Of a stretch of 64,000 bases of DNA, positions 44,144 through 51,224 are shown one piece after another. The stretch lies in contig JBBPIJ010000003.1 in NCBI GenBank assembly GCA_038040395.1, positions 1 to 64,000 on the forward strand, in the 5' to 3' direction. The notes beneath the pieces were generated by a model, which made no database searches, was not told the DNA's origin, and saw only the letters and a list, made by a program, of their open reading frames with translations. Position 1 is the stretch's first letter. Each line of letters starts with the position of its first letter. This DNA comes from VAXT01 sp038040395. GTDB taxonomy: Bacteria; Actinomycetota; Thermoleophilia; Gaiellales; Gaiellaceae. The position numbers and the translations under genes are program-made.

Positions 44144-44180
44144 GAGCGGCGTAGCTCCGGTCGAGCGAGCTACGCCGCTC
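44144..44180. repeat. 13-bp perfect inverted repeat
   Basis: Arms GAGCGGCGTAGCT and AGCTACGCCGCTC, 11-nt loop, in the spacer between the amt remnant and the HYR gene. No T tract, so not an obvious terminator. The rest of 43935-44290 has no supported gene apart from the amt remnant. Confidence 0.6.
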
Positions 44181-44290
44181 ATCATCATCCGACCACGGTC
44201 CCTGAGGCCCCGCCGAAAGAGACCGAGGACGGACTCGTAGCCGTCGCCCGCCTTGACCTCAAGGCACGAGTCGACCAGGATCCAGCCGGA

Positions 44291-45091
44291 ATGACCGGAA
44301 ACGAGAATCGAACGAAGCGACGTCTTGCTCTCGCCACCCTGGCGACGGCGCTCGCAGCCGCGGCGACAGTCCAGGTCGCCTCAGGCGTCGCGAAGACGGG
44401 TGCGGCCATGGGGTCGCTCACCTTCGAGGCCGTGCTTGCGATGACTTCGACGCCCGGCCCGTGCCCGCCCGGCTCGCCACCGGACGCTGATCTCTGCGCC
44501 GCGCGCACCGGCGGCGGGGCCGTCCGCGGCCTCGGCGGAGTCTCGGAGACGTACACGTTCTTCGTGAAAGAAGGAGACTGTGACCTCGTGTTCGAGACGA
44601 CAGTTCGTCTCGAGGTCGCCGGCAAGGGCGAGCTCCAACTTGCGGTCGATCGATACCGGGGGGAGTGCATCGAGTCGGCGTTGATCCTGAGCCGCGCGTT
44701 CACAATCACCGGCGGCTCGGGCATCTATGCAGGAGCCTCGGGAGGGGGCACGGTGAATCATCAGGCCACTTCCACGCCGAGCGGCGGCGCAGCCGGGAGG
44801 GACACTTGGACGGGAACCCTCAACGTCCCCGGTCTCGAGTTCGACGTGACGCCGCCCACGCTCAGCGGCGCCGTCAACAAGACAGTTCGGGCCCGAAGGG
44901 GGTCGAAGCGCGTGCGCGTCACCTACAGGGTCACCGCCAGCGATGCCGTCGATGGTTCGGTCCCGGTGTCCTGCCGGCCGAGGTCGGGCAGTCGCTTCAA
45001 AATCGGCCGCACCTTCGTCAAGTGCTCGGCGACGGACACCAGCGCGAACGCGCAGACGGGACGCTTTAGGGTGACCGTGAAGCGCGGCTAG
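44291..45091 (+). CDS. Secreted HYR-domain protein
   Basis: 266 aa. Signal peptide (about 10-33), a beta-rich middle that reads like an allene-oxide-cyclase-barrel-type stretch (FTITGGSGIYAGASGGGTV), and a C-terminal HYR (hyalin repeat, Ig-like) domain from about 185: VTPPTLSGAV, SDAVDGSVPVSCRP, FVKCSATDTSANA. Such proteins act in surface adhesion. It stands between amt and a duplicated amt end, so it may have entered with the rearrangement. Ends 2 bp from the convergent amt stop. Confidence 0.78.
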   Translation: MTGNENRTKRRLALATLATALAAAATVQVASGVAKTGAAMGSLTFEAVLAMTSTPGPCPPGSPPDADLCAARTGGGAVRGLGGVSETYTFFVKEGDCDLVFETTVRLEVAGKGELQLAVDRYRGECIESALILSRAFTITGGSGIYAGASGGGTVNHQATSTPSGGAAGRDTWTGTLNVPGLEFDVTPPTLSGAVNKTVRARRGSKRVRVTYRVTASDAVDGSVPVSCRPRSGSRFKIGRTFVKCSATDTSANAQTGRFRVTVKRG

Positions 45092-45093
45092 GG

Positions 45094-46500
45094 TTAGGCC
45101 GCCTCTAACTCGGCTTTCTCGACGGAATCTGGTTCCGGCTCGCGCGTGTGCGTGTGCCGGTGACCGAGCAGATGGTTGTGCGACTCCGTTCCGTAGCCGC
45201 CCGGGACCGGGATGTAGAACTCCGGATAGCCCCACATGCCGTGCTCCGCGACGTCCAGGCCCGCCGTCTCGACGTGCTCCTCGACGCGGATGCCCCACAG
45301 CTTGTTCATCGTCCAGAGGCAGCCGAACGACGCCGTGAACGTGAACCCGCCGACGGCCACGAGCCCGAGCGCCTGGATGCCGAGCTGGTGGAAGCTGCCG
45401 GTATAGACGAGGCCGCCCGAGCCGGTCGCGAGGTTCGACGCGAGCGCGGGGACGGCGAAGAGGCCGGTCGCGAGCGTGCCCCAGACCCCGGCCATCCCGT
45501 GCACGGCGACGGCGCCGATCGGGTCGTCGATTCCGATCCGCTCGACCCAGAGGACCCCGACGACGGCAATCGTGCCGGCGACGGCCCCGATCACGACGGC
45601 GGCCCAGGGCGCGACAAAGCCTGACGCCGCGGTGATCGCGACGAGCGCGGCGATGACGCCGTTCAGCATCATCGAGACGTCCGGCTTGCGCAGTACGAGC
45701 CATGCAACGCCGATGCCGCCCATGGCTCCCGCTGCGGCTGCCAGGTTCGTCGTCAGCGCGACGTAGCCGAAGTAACCGATGTGCTCGCCGGTGATGACGC
45801 CGAGCGTCGAGCCCGGGTTGAACCCGAACCAGCCGAACCAGAGGATGAGCGTCCCGAGGACGGCGTAGGGCATGTTGTGGCCCGGGATCGGGTTCGCGCG
45901 GCCGTCGTGCCCGAACTTGCCGATGCGCGGACCGAGGATCAGCGCGCCGGCCAGCGCGGCCAGCGCCCCCTGGTAGTGGACGACGGTCGAGCCGGCGAAG
46001 TCCTGCATGCCGATCGAGAAGAGCCAGCCGCCCGCGTGCCAGATCCAATGCGAGACAACCGAGTAGAGGACCGTGAAGAAGGCCCCGAAGGCGAAGTACA
46101 CCCAGAGCTTTGCCCGCTCGGCCATCGCACCCCAGACGATGGCGAGCGCGACGCCGGCGAAGACGACCTCGAACAGGTAGCCGGCCGCGCCAGGGATCGT
46201 CGCGAAGAAGCTGAAGGGCGCAGCGCCGATCGACAGGAACTCATCGGTCGATGGGAAGAAGCCGCTCGTGCCGATGACCGAGTTGCCGTCGCCGAAGGCG
46301 ATGCCGAACCCGACCGCCCAGTACACGATTGAGCAGACGCCGAAGATGAGGACGTTCTTGCCTGCGATGTGGGCGGCGTTCTTCATTCGCGTCAGGCCTG
46401 CCTCGAGGAATGCGAACCCGGCCTGCATGAACATGACGAGGACGGCCGCGACGACGACCCAAACCGTGTTGACGGCGATGACGAGATCTGCCGTCTTCAT
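45094..46500 (-). CDS. amt: Ammonium transporter
   Basis: 468 aa, 11-helix Amt/MEP channel from ATG 46500, which overlaps the glnK stop (ATGA). Markers: MKNAAHIAGKNVLIFG, the pore twin-His region with SHWIWHAGGWLF and AVAVHGMAGVWG, and FNPGSTLG. The long C-terminus ends in a His-rich stretch (ESHNHLLGHRHTHT) not typical of Amt, possibly metal-binding. Standard amt-glnK pairing, so GlnK would gate it by nitrogen status. Confidence 0.95.
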   Translation of the reverse strand: MKTADLVIAVNTVWVVVAAVLVMFMQAGFAFLEAGLTRMKNAAHIAGKNVLIFGVCSIVYWAVGFGIAFGDGNSVIGTSGFFPSTDEFLSIGAAPFSFFATIPGAAGYLFEVVFAGVALAIVWGAMAERAKLWVYFAFGAFFTVLYSVVSHWIWHAGGWLFSIGMQDFAGSTVVHYQGALAALAGALILGPRIGKFGHDGRANPIPGHNMPYAVLGTLILWFGWFGFNPGSTLGVITGEHIGYFGYVALTTNLAAAAGAMGGIGVAWLVLRKPDVSMMLNGVIAALVAITAASGFVAPWAAVVIGAVAGTIAVVGVLWVERIGIDDPIGAVAVHGMAGVWGTLATGLFAVPALASNLATGSGGLVYTGSFHQLGIQALGLVAVGGFTFTASFGCLWTMNKLWGIRVEEHVETAGLDVAEHGMWGYPEFYIPVPGGYGTESHNHLLGHRHTHTREPEPDSVEKAELEAA

Positions 46501-46853
46501 GCGACCTCGACCTCCCCCAGCGACAGGCCGGTGCGGTTGTGTCGGACGTTCTCGATCGGAGTCGTCCAGACGATGCCGTCGCCCGACTCGTGCCCCGACC
46601 GAGCGGCGTCGGTGATCGCGGCCACCACCGCGGGGGCGATCGTGTCCTCGACGACGAACGTGAGCATCGCCTTCGGCAGGAACCGCGACTCGAAGACGCG
46701 CCCTCGGTACTCGTGCGTGACTCCGCGCTGGCGCCCGTGCCCGATTGCCTCGACCACGGTCACTCCCACATGCCCGGTCTCGGCTTCGACGGCGTCGATC
46801 ACTGTCTCGACTCGCTCCCGGGTGACGACTGCCTCCACCTTGGTCATCTCCAT
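46497..46853 (-). CDS. glnK: Nitrogen regulatory protein PII (GlnK/GlnB)
   Basis: 118 aa trimeric sensor of 2-oxoglutarate and ATP/ADP. The T-loop reads GRQRGVTHEYRGRVFES: the Tyr46 position is kept, but position 51, the uridylylation/adenylylation Tyr, is Phe. The B-loop region GDGIVWTTPIENVRHNRTG is also variant. It cannot be modified at residue 51 but may still bind Amt by ligand status alone. A GGGAGG lies six bases before the ATG. Confidence 0.92.
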   Translation of the reverse strand: MEMTKVEAVVTRERVETVIDAVEAETGHVGVTVVEAIGHGRQRGVTHEYRGRVFESRFLPKAMLTFVVEDTIAPAVVAAITDAARSGHESGDGIVWTTPIENVRHNRTGLSLGEVEVA

Positions 46854-46867
46854 ACACCTCCCAAATG

Positions 46868-46957
46868 GACTTTGTGTTGCATCAACACCAGCCCGATTTC
46901 CTCTCTGTAGAGCGAAACGAGAGATTCGATCGAGTGCGCGTGATGCAACACAAAGTC
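46868..46957. repeat. 17-bp perfect inverted repeat between glnA1 and glnK
   Basis: Arms GACTTTGTGTTGCATCA (46868-46884) and TGATGCAACACAAAGTC (46941-46957), 56 nt apart. The stem would form in the glnA1-glnK mRNA just upstream of the glnK ribosome binding site. No T tract follows, so it is not a terminator; mRNA stabilisation, processing or a repressor site are possible. Confidence 0.75.
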
Positions 46958-46973
46958 GGTTCGGCTCCCTTGT

Positions 46974-48422
46974 CTATGCGTCGAAGTAGAGGGCGAACTC
47001 CGCAGGGTGGGGCCGGAGCGCCACGAGGTCGACCTCGTTCTCCCGCTTCCAGTCGATCCAGGTTCGGATGAGCTCCTCCGAGAAGACGCCGCCGCGAGTC
47101 AGGAACTCGTGGTCGGCCTCGAGCGCGTCGAGCGCCTCGCTGAGCGACCCAGGCACCTGCGCGATCGGCCCGTGGCTCTCCTCGAAGAGGTCGTAGTCCG
47201 CGGGCTCACCGGGCTCCAGGCCGCGCTGGACGCCGTCGATCCCCGCCATGAGCATCGCCGCGAACGCGAGGTACGGGTTCGCGGCCGCGTCCGGGCAGCG
47301 GAACTCGATGCGCTTCGCCTTCGGCGACTCGGAGTACATCGGGATTCGGATGCAGGCCGAGCGGTTGCGCTGCGAGTAGACGAGGTTGACCGGAGCCTCG
47401 TAGCCCGGCACGAGCCGACGGTACGAGTTGGTCGTCGGCGCGCAGAACGCGAGCAGCGCCGGTGCGTGCTCGAGCAGGCCGGCGAGGTACGAGCGCGCGA
47501 GCTGCGAGAGCCCCGCGTAACCCGACTTGTCGGCCATCAGCGGCGTGCCCTCCTTCCAGAGGGACTGATGCGTGTGCATCCCCGAGCCGTTGTCGCCGAA
47601 GAGCGGCTTCGGCATGAACGTGACGACCTTGCCGGCTGCGCGGGCGACGTTCTTGACGACGTACTTGTAGGTCATGACCTGGTCGGCCATGCGGGTCAGA
47701 GGCTGGTAGCGGAGGTCGATCTCGCACTGGCCGCCGGAGGCGACCTCGTGGTGGTGGAACTCACACGGGATGCCGAGCTTCTCGAGCATCAGCACCATCT
47801 GCGAGCGAAGGTCGTGGAGCGTGTCGTGCGGCGCGGGCGGGAAGTAGCCCTCCTTCTCGCGGATCGTGTTGCCGAGGCCCGGCTTCCCCGAGTTCCAATG
47901 GCCCTCGGCCGAGTCGAACGCGTAGTGAGCGTGATTCGGCCCCATGTCGTACGAGACCTCGTCGAGGACGAAGAACTCGCACTCGGGCCCCATGTAGGCG
48001 GTGTCGGCGATGCCCGTCTCGGCCAGGTAGGCCTCGGCCCGGCGGGCGACGACGCGTGGGTCGCGGGCGTAGCGCTCGCGGGTGAGCGGATCGGCGATCT
48101 CGCAGATGAGCGAGAGCGTCGGCGCCTCGGTGAACGGGTCGAGAATCGCGCTGGCCGGATCGGGCATGAGCAGCATGTCCGACTCCGAGATGCCCTGCCA
48201 GCCCCGGATCGAGGAGCCGTCGAAGCCGAGGCCCTCATCGAAGGCCGACTCGTCGAACGCCCGTAGCGGCAGCGTCATGTGCTGCCAGCGGCCGAGCAAG
48301 TCGCAGAACTTGAGGTCGACGAGCTGTGCCTGGGTCTCGCCGGCCCACTCGAGTGCCTCGCGAGCCGCCGGTACTTCCTTGCTTCCGTTCGCGATGTAGT
48401 GCTTGGTCTCCGCCTCGGCCAT
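46974..48422 (-). CDS. glnA: Glutamine synthetase type I, paralogue 1
   Basis: 482 aa. Markers: GFDGSSIRGW, GPECEFF, HHHEVASGGQCEI, NGSGMHTHQSLW, NRSACIRIP and FRCPDAAANPYLAFAAM, then a GSI-beta-like C-terminus (LRPHPAEFALYFDA). At the adenylylation site the family NLYDLPPEE is DYDLFEES, so Tyr397 is Phe. First gene of glnA1-glnK-amt. Its leader carries an ANTAR-type antiterminator (separate entry). AGGAGG lies five bases before the ATG. Confidence 0.95.
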   Translation of the reverse strand: MAEAETKHYIANGSKEVPAAREALEWAGETQAQLVDLKFCDLLGRWQHMTLPLRAFDESAFDEGLGFDGSSIRGWQGISESDMLLMPDPASAILDPFTEAPTLSLICEIADPLTRERYARDPRVVARRAEAYLAETGIADTAYMGPECEFFVLDEVSYDMGPNHAHYAFDSAEGHWNSGKPGLGNTIREKEGYFPPAPHDTLHDLRSQMVLMLEKLGIPCEFHHHEVASGGQCEIDLRYQPLTRMADQVMTYKYVVKNVARAAGKVVTFMPKPLFGDNGSGMHTHQSLWKEGTPLMADKSGYAGLSQLARSYLAGLLEHAPALLAFCAPTTNSYRRLVPGYEAPVNLVYSQRNRSACIRIPMYSESPKAKRIEFRCPDAAANPYLAFAAMLMAGIDGVQRGLEPGEPADYDLFEESHGPIAQVPGSLSEALDALEADHEFLTRGGVFSEELIRTWIDWKRENEVDLVALRPHPAEFALYFDA

Positions 48423-48448
48423 CCCTGCCTCCTGTCCCTAGAAATGCG

Positions 48449-48513
48449 AAAAGCCCCGGGACAGCCGATGTCCCGAGGCTCCATTGCCTCAGCGCCCGCC
48501 TTCTTTGGCGAGC
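48449..48513 (-). promoter_or_regulatory. ANTAR-type dual-hairpin antiterminator overlapping a terminator in the glnA1 leader
   Basis: In RNA sense (minus strand): P1 is GCUCGCC-AAAGAA-GGCGGGC (48513 to 48494, 7 bp, one G-U). After one base, P2 is CUGAGGC-AAUGGA-GCCUCGG (48492 to 48473, 7 bp, one G-U). Both loops are six nucleotides with A at position 1 and G at position 4, the defining ANTAR-target features. The 3' arm of P2 is also the 5' arm of a terminator hairpin (48480 to 48452, loop UCGGC) followed by UUUU. ANTAR binding to P1/P2 would therefore block termination and permit glnA1 expression. Confidence 0.75.
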
Positions 48514-48523
48514 ACCTGCCGGC

Positions 48524-48552
48524 AATATAGGAGACTCGCCGGACGGACGAAA
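48524..48552 (-). promoter_or_regulatory. Likely glnA1 promoter
   Basis: Minus-strand TATATT (48529 to 48524) as -10, with a weak TTTCGT (48552 to 48547) 17 bp upstream. The expected start near 48517 would put the 5' end of the RNA just before hairpin P1, a natural fit to the leader. Confidence 0.45.
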
Positions 48553-48626
48553 TTACTTGTGCGCGGCCGATCGTCCAGCTACCCTGATCGGCGCGATGTT
48601 GCGCCTCGGCTGATTCCGGTTTCTGC

Positions 48627-48656
48627 GCGCACCACCCAGTAGACGGGTAGGTGCGC
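48627..48656 (+). promoter_or_regulatory. Hairpin in the leader of the ABC exporter operon
   Basis: GCGCACC pairs with GGTGCGC (7 bp), and inside it ACCC pairs with GGGT around a 7-nt loop. No T tract. It lies 39 bp before the exporter GTG and could be a leader structure or an operator. Nothing else is recognised in 48553-48694. Confidence 0.4.
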
Positions 48657-48694
48657 CGGTTCGGTGTCCCTTCAAGTCGAGTCTGGAGCAGCAC

Positions 48695-49495
48695 GTGCAC
48701 GCAGTCGAAGTTCAAAACTTGCGCAAGGAGTTCGTCCGTAGCAACGGGAAGCGCTCCGGCCTGCTCCGGCGGAATCGCAAGCGCGTCGAGGCGCTGAAGG
48801 GCGTCTCCTTCGAGATCGCCCGCGGCGAGTGCGTCGCCATCCTCGGCCAGAACGGCTCGGGAAAGTCGACCCTGGTCCGGCTGCTCTCGACGCTGCTCCT
48901 GCACGACGGCGGCAGCGCGCACGTCTTCGGCCACGACGTCTTCAAGGAGACGCGGGCCGTACGCCGGCTCGTCAACCGCGTCTCGGTGGAGGCCTCCTTC
49001 TTCAAGAAGATGTCCTCGACCGAGAACCTCTCGTACGCGGCGCGCTTCTACGGGATGACGCCGAACGAGACCCGCGATGAAATCCCGAGAATCCTCGAGA
49101 AAGTCGGCTTTCCCTCCGATCGCCGCGGCGAGGCCATGGAGACGCTCTCGCGCGGGATGCAGCAGAAGGTCGCACTCGCCCGGGCCCTGTTGACTCAGCC
49201 GGTGCTGCTCCTGCTCGATGAGCCGACGACCGGGCTCGACCCGCGCTCAAAGCTCGAAGTGCAGGACTTTATCCGCGAGGTGCGGCAGATCCACGACGCG
49301 ACGATCCTGCTCTGCACGCACGACCTCGACGAGGCCGAGGCGCTCGCCGAGCGCATCGGCATCCTCGACGACGGTGAGCTGATCTGCCTCGACACCGTCG
49401 ATGTGATCAAGCGCAAGTACGACTCCGCGACCCTCGAGGAGGCGTTCTTCGCCGCCACGGGCCACGGCCTCGAAGACGTGAAGGAGGACGACTAG
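48695..49495 (+). CDS. ABC exporter ATP-binding protein (ABC-2 type)
   Basis: 266 aa, GTG start. Walker A GQNGSGKST, signature LSRGMQQKVALARAL, Walker B LLLLDEPTTGLD and a TILLCTHDLDEAEALAE H-loop place it with the DrrA/CcmA-like export ATPases. The N-terminus has a basic insert (FVRSNGKRSGLLRRNRKR) before the first strand, as in some polysaccharide or lantibiotic exporters. The stop overlaps the permease start (TAGTG). Confidence 0.92.
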   Translation: MHAVEVQNLRKEFVRSNGKRSGLLRRNRKRVEALKGVSFEIARGECVAILGQNGSGKSTLVRLLSTLLLHDGGSAHVFGHDVFKETRAVRRLVNRVSVEASFFKKMSSTENLSYAARFYGMTPNETRDEIPRILEKVGFPSDRRGEAMETLSRGMQQKVALARALLTQPVLLLLDEPTTGLDPRSKLEVQDFIREVRQIHDATILLCTHDLDEAEALAERIGILDDGELICLDTVDVIKRKYDSATLEEAFFAATGHGLEDVKEDD

Positions 49496-50328
49496 TGCCG
49501 GGGGCGGCCGCAGCACTCCGCCACGAGCTGATCGGTCTAGCCGGCGTCTTCGAGCGCAACGTCTACCTCGTCAAGCGCTACATCTGGTGGGACGTCGCCT
49601 TCTTCCTCTGGACGGTCGCGAACACGCTGACGATCGTCTTCATCGCCAAGGGCATCGAGGCCGGCGGTGGAACGATCGACGTCGACCGCGTGACGACGAT
49701 CCTGCTCGTGGGCGCGGTCATCTGGGCCTACCTCGGGATCATCTTCGAGATCCTCACGGAGACGGTCGCGTGGGAGCGCTGGGAGGGGACGATCGAGTAC
49801 ACGTTCATGGCGCCGCTCTCACGGCCGATCCACTTGTTCGGGATGGGCGCGTTCGCGATCGTCTACGGCGTTATCCGGGCGGTGCTGCTCTTCGGCGTCG
49901 TCGCGCTCTTCTTCAACCTGGAGCTTGCGGGCGCGAACTTCGTCGCTGCGCTGCTCGTGCTCGTCGTCGCGTCGATCCCGTTCATCGGGATCGGGATGAT
50001 GACCGCAGTCCTGCCCTTGATCTCGCCCGAGAAGGGGACGCAGCTCGGCTTCGTCGCGCAAGGGCTCCTGCTCGTCGTCTCCGGCGTCTACTACCCGGTC
50101 AGCGTCCTGCCCGAGTGGATGCAGTGGATCTCGGTCATTTCGCCGGCCACGTACGCGCTGGACGGGATTCGGGAAGCAATCCTCGAGGGAGCCGGCGTGA
50201 CGTCGATGTGGCCGCACATCTGGCCGCTGATCATCATCGGGATCGTCTCGATCCCGCTTGGGCTCGAGGTCTTCCGCCGCGGCGAGCGCTACGCGAAGAA
50301 GCACGGAAAGCTGAAGCGCTCGGGATGA
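49495..50328 (+). CDS. ABC-2 type exporter permease
   Basis: 277 aa with six transmembrane helices of the ABC-2 fold. Features: NVYLVKRYIWWDVAFFLW near the start, a WERWEGTIEYTFMAPLSRP coupling region (shown as EGTIEYTFMAPLS), and SGVYYPVSVLPEWMQWIS typical of the family. Partner of the preceding ATPase. Its stop overlaps the ATG of the GNAT gene (ATGA). Substrate unknown. Confidence 0.9.
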   Translation: MPGAAAALRHELIGLAGVFERNVYLVKRYIWWDVAFFLWTVANTLTIVFIAKGIEAGGGTIDVDRVTTILLVGAVIWAYLGIIFEILTETVAWERWEGTIEYTFMAPLSRPIHLFGMGAFAIVYGVIRAVLLFGVVALFFNLELAGANFVAALLVLVVASIPFIGIGMMTAVLPLISPEKGTQLGFVAQGLLLVVSGVYYPVSVLPEWMQWISVISPATYALDGIREAILEGAGVTSMWPHIWPLIIIGIVSIPLGLEVFRRGERYAKKHGKLKRSG

Positions 50329-51224
50329 GCATCGAGGTCCGCCGAGCGGAGAGCGACGCGGACCTCGAGGCCTTCATCCGCATTCGCCGCACGCTCCTTC
50401 CGAACGAGTCGGGGGGCTCCGTAGAGCTCTTTCGTGCGCAAATGGCCGAGAAGCCCGAGCGGCGACTCCTCGTCGCCGAGTTCGACCGAGAGGTTGTTGG
50501 GAGCGGGCTCGTCGATCGCTCCGATATCGGCGACCGCTTCTCCGTCAAGGTCCGCGTCCTTCCGTCTGCGCGCCGCCGCGGAGTAGGCACGGCCCTCCTC
50601 CGGGAGCTCGTCGCGCACGCCTCGACGTTCGGGCACGACAGGATCGCGACGCACGTGGAGGAAGAGGGCTCGCTGCCGTTCGCCGAGCGCTTTGGCTTTC
50701 GCGAAACCGATCGCCAGGTCGAGCAAGTCAAGCACTTGGACGAGGAACCCACGCCGCGCATGCCGGACGGAATCGAGGTGGTCACCGTCGCGGATCGTCC
50801 CTCGCTCCTGCGGGATGCCTATCCCTTGGCGTCCGAGGGCTACCACGATATGGCGCTCGAGGCACCGGCGCAGCTCTCGATCGACGACTGGCTTCGGGAG
50901 GAGGCGACGATTCCCGAGGGGTCCTTTGTTGCACTGGCCGACGGCGAGATCGTCGGCTTCTCGGGCCTAGTGCGCCACGACAATCCCGGGGTCGCCGAGG
51001 ATGGGCTCACGGTTGTCCGACGGGACTGGCGCCGCCGTGGCCTGGCCTCGCTCCTCAAGCGGCTGGAACTCGCCTGGGCCGCAGACCACGGTTTCCGTGA
51101 GGTCGTCACCTGGACCCAGCGCGGGAACGACGGCATGCGGCGCGTCAACGAGCTACTTGGCTACGAGTATCGCGACATCACCATCACGATGGTGGCAGCC
51201 ATCCCGCTGAAGGGCCTCGACTGA
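50325..51224 (+). CDS. Tandem GNAT acetyltransferase
   Basis: 299 aa with two GNAT domains. Domain 1 (about 1-145) has the acetyl-CoA loop VLPSARRRGVGTALL. Domain 2 (about 155-299) has VVRRDWRRRGLASLLKR. Similar tandem GNATs include mycothiol synthase, but the sequence does not identify MshD. ATG overlaps the permease stop. It may modify the exporter's cargo; that is inference. Confidence 0.85.
   Translation: MSIEVRRAESDADLEAFIRIRRTLLPNESGGSVELFRAQMAEKPERRLLVAEFDREVVGSGLVDRSDIGDRFSVKVRVLPSARRRGVGTALLRELVAHASTFGHDRIATHVEEEGSLPFAERFGFRETDRQVEQVKHLDEEPTPRMPDGIEVVTVADRPSLLRDAYPLASEGYHDMALEAPAQLSIDDWLREEATIPEGSFVALADGEIVGFSGLVRHDNPGVAEDGLTVVRRDWRRRGLASLLKRLELAWAADHGFREVVTWTQRGNDGMRRVNELLGYEYRDITITMVAAIPLKGLD

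Noticed and set aside
46868..46957. Terminator between glnA1 and glnK
   Set aside because: The stem is long but lacks a T tract and would cut off glnK-amt.
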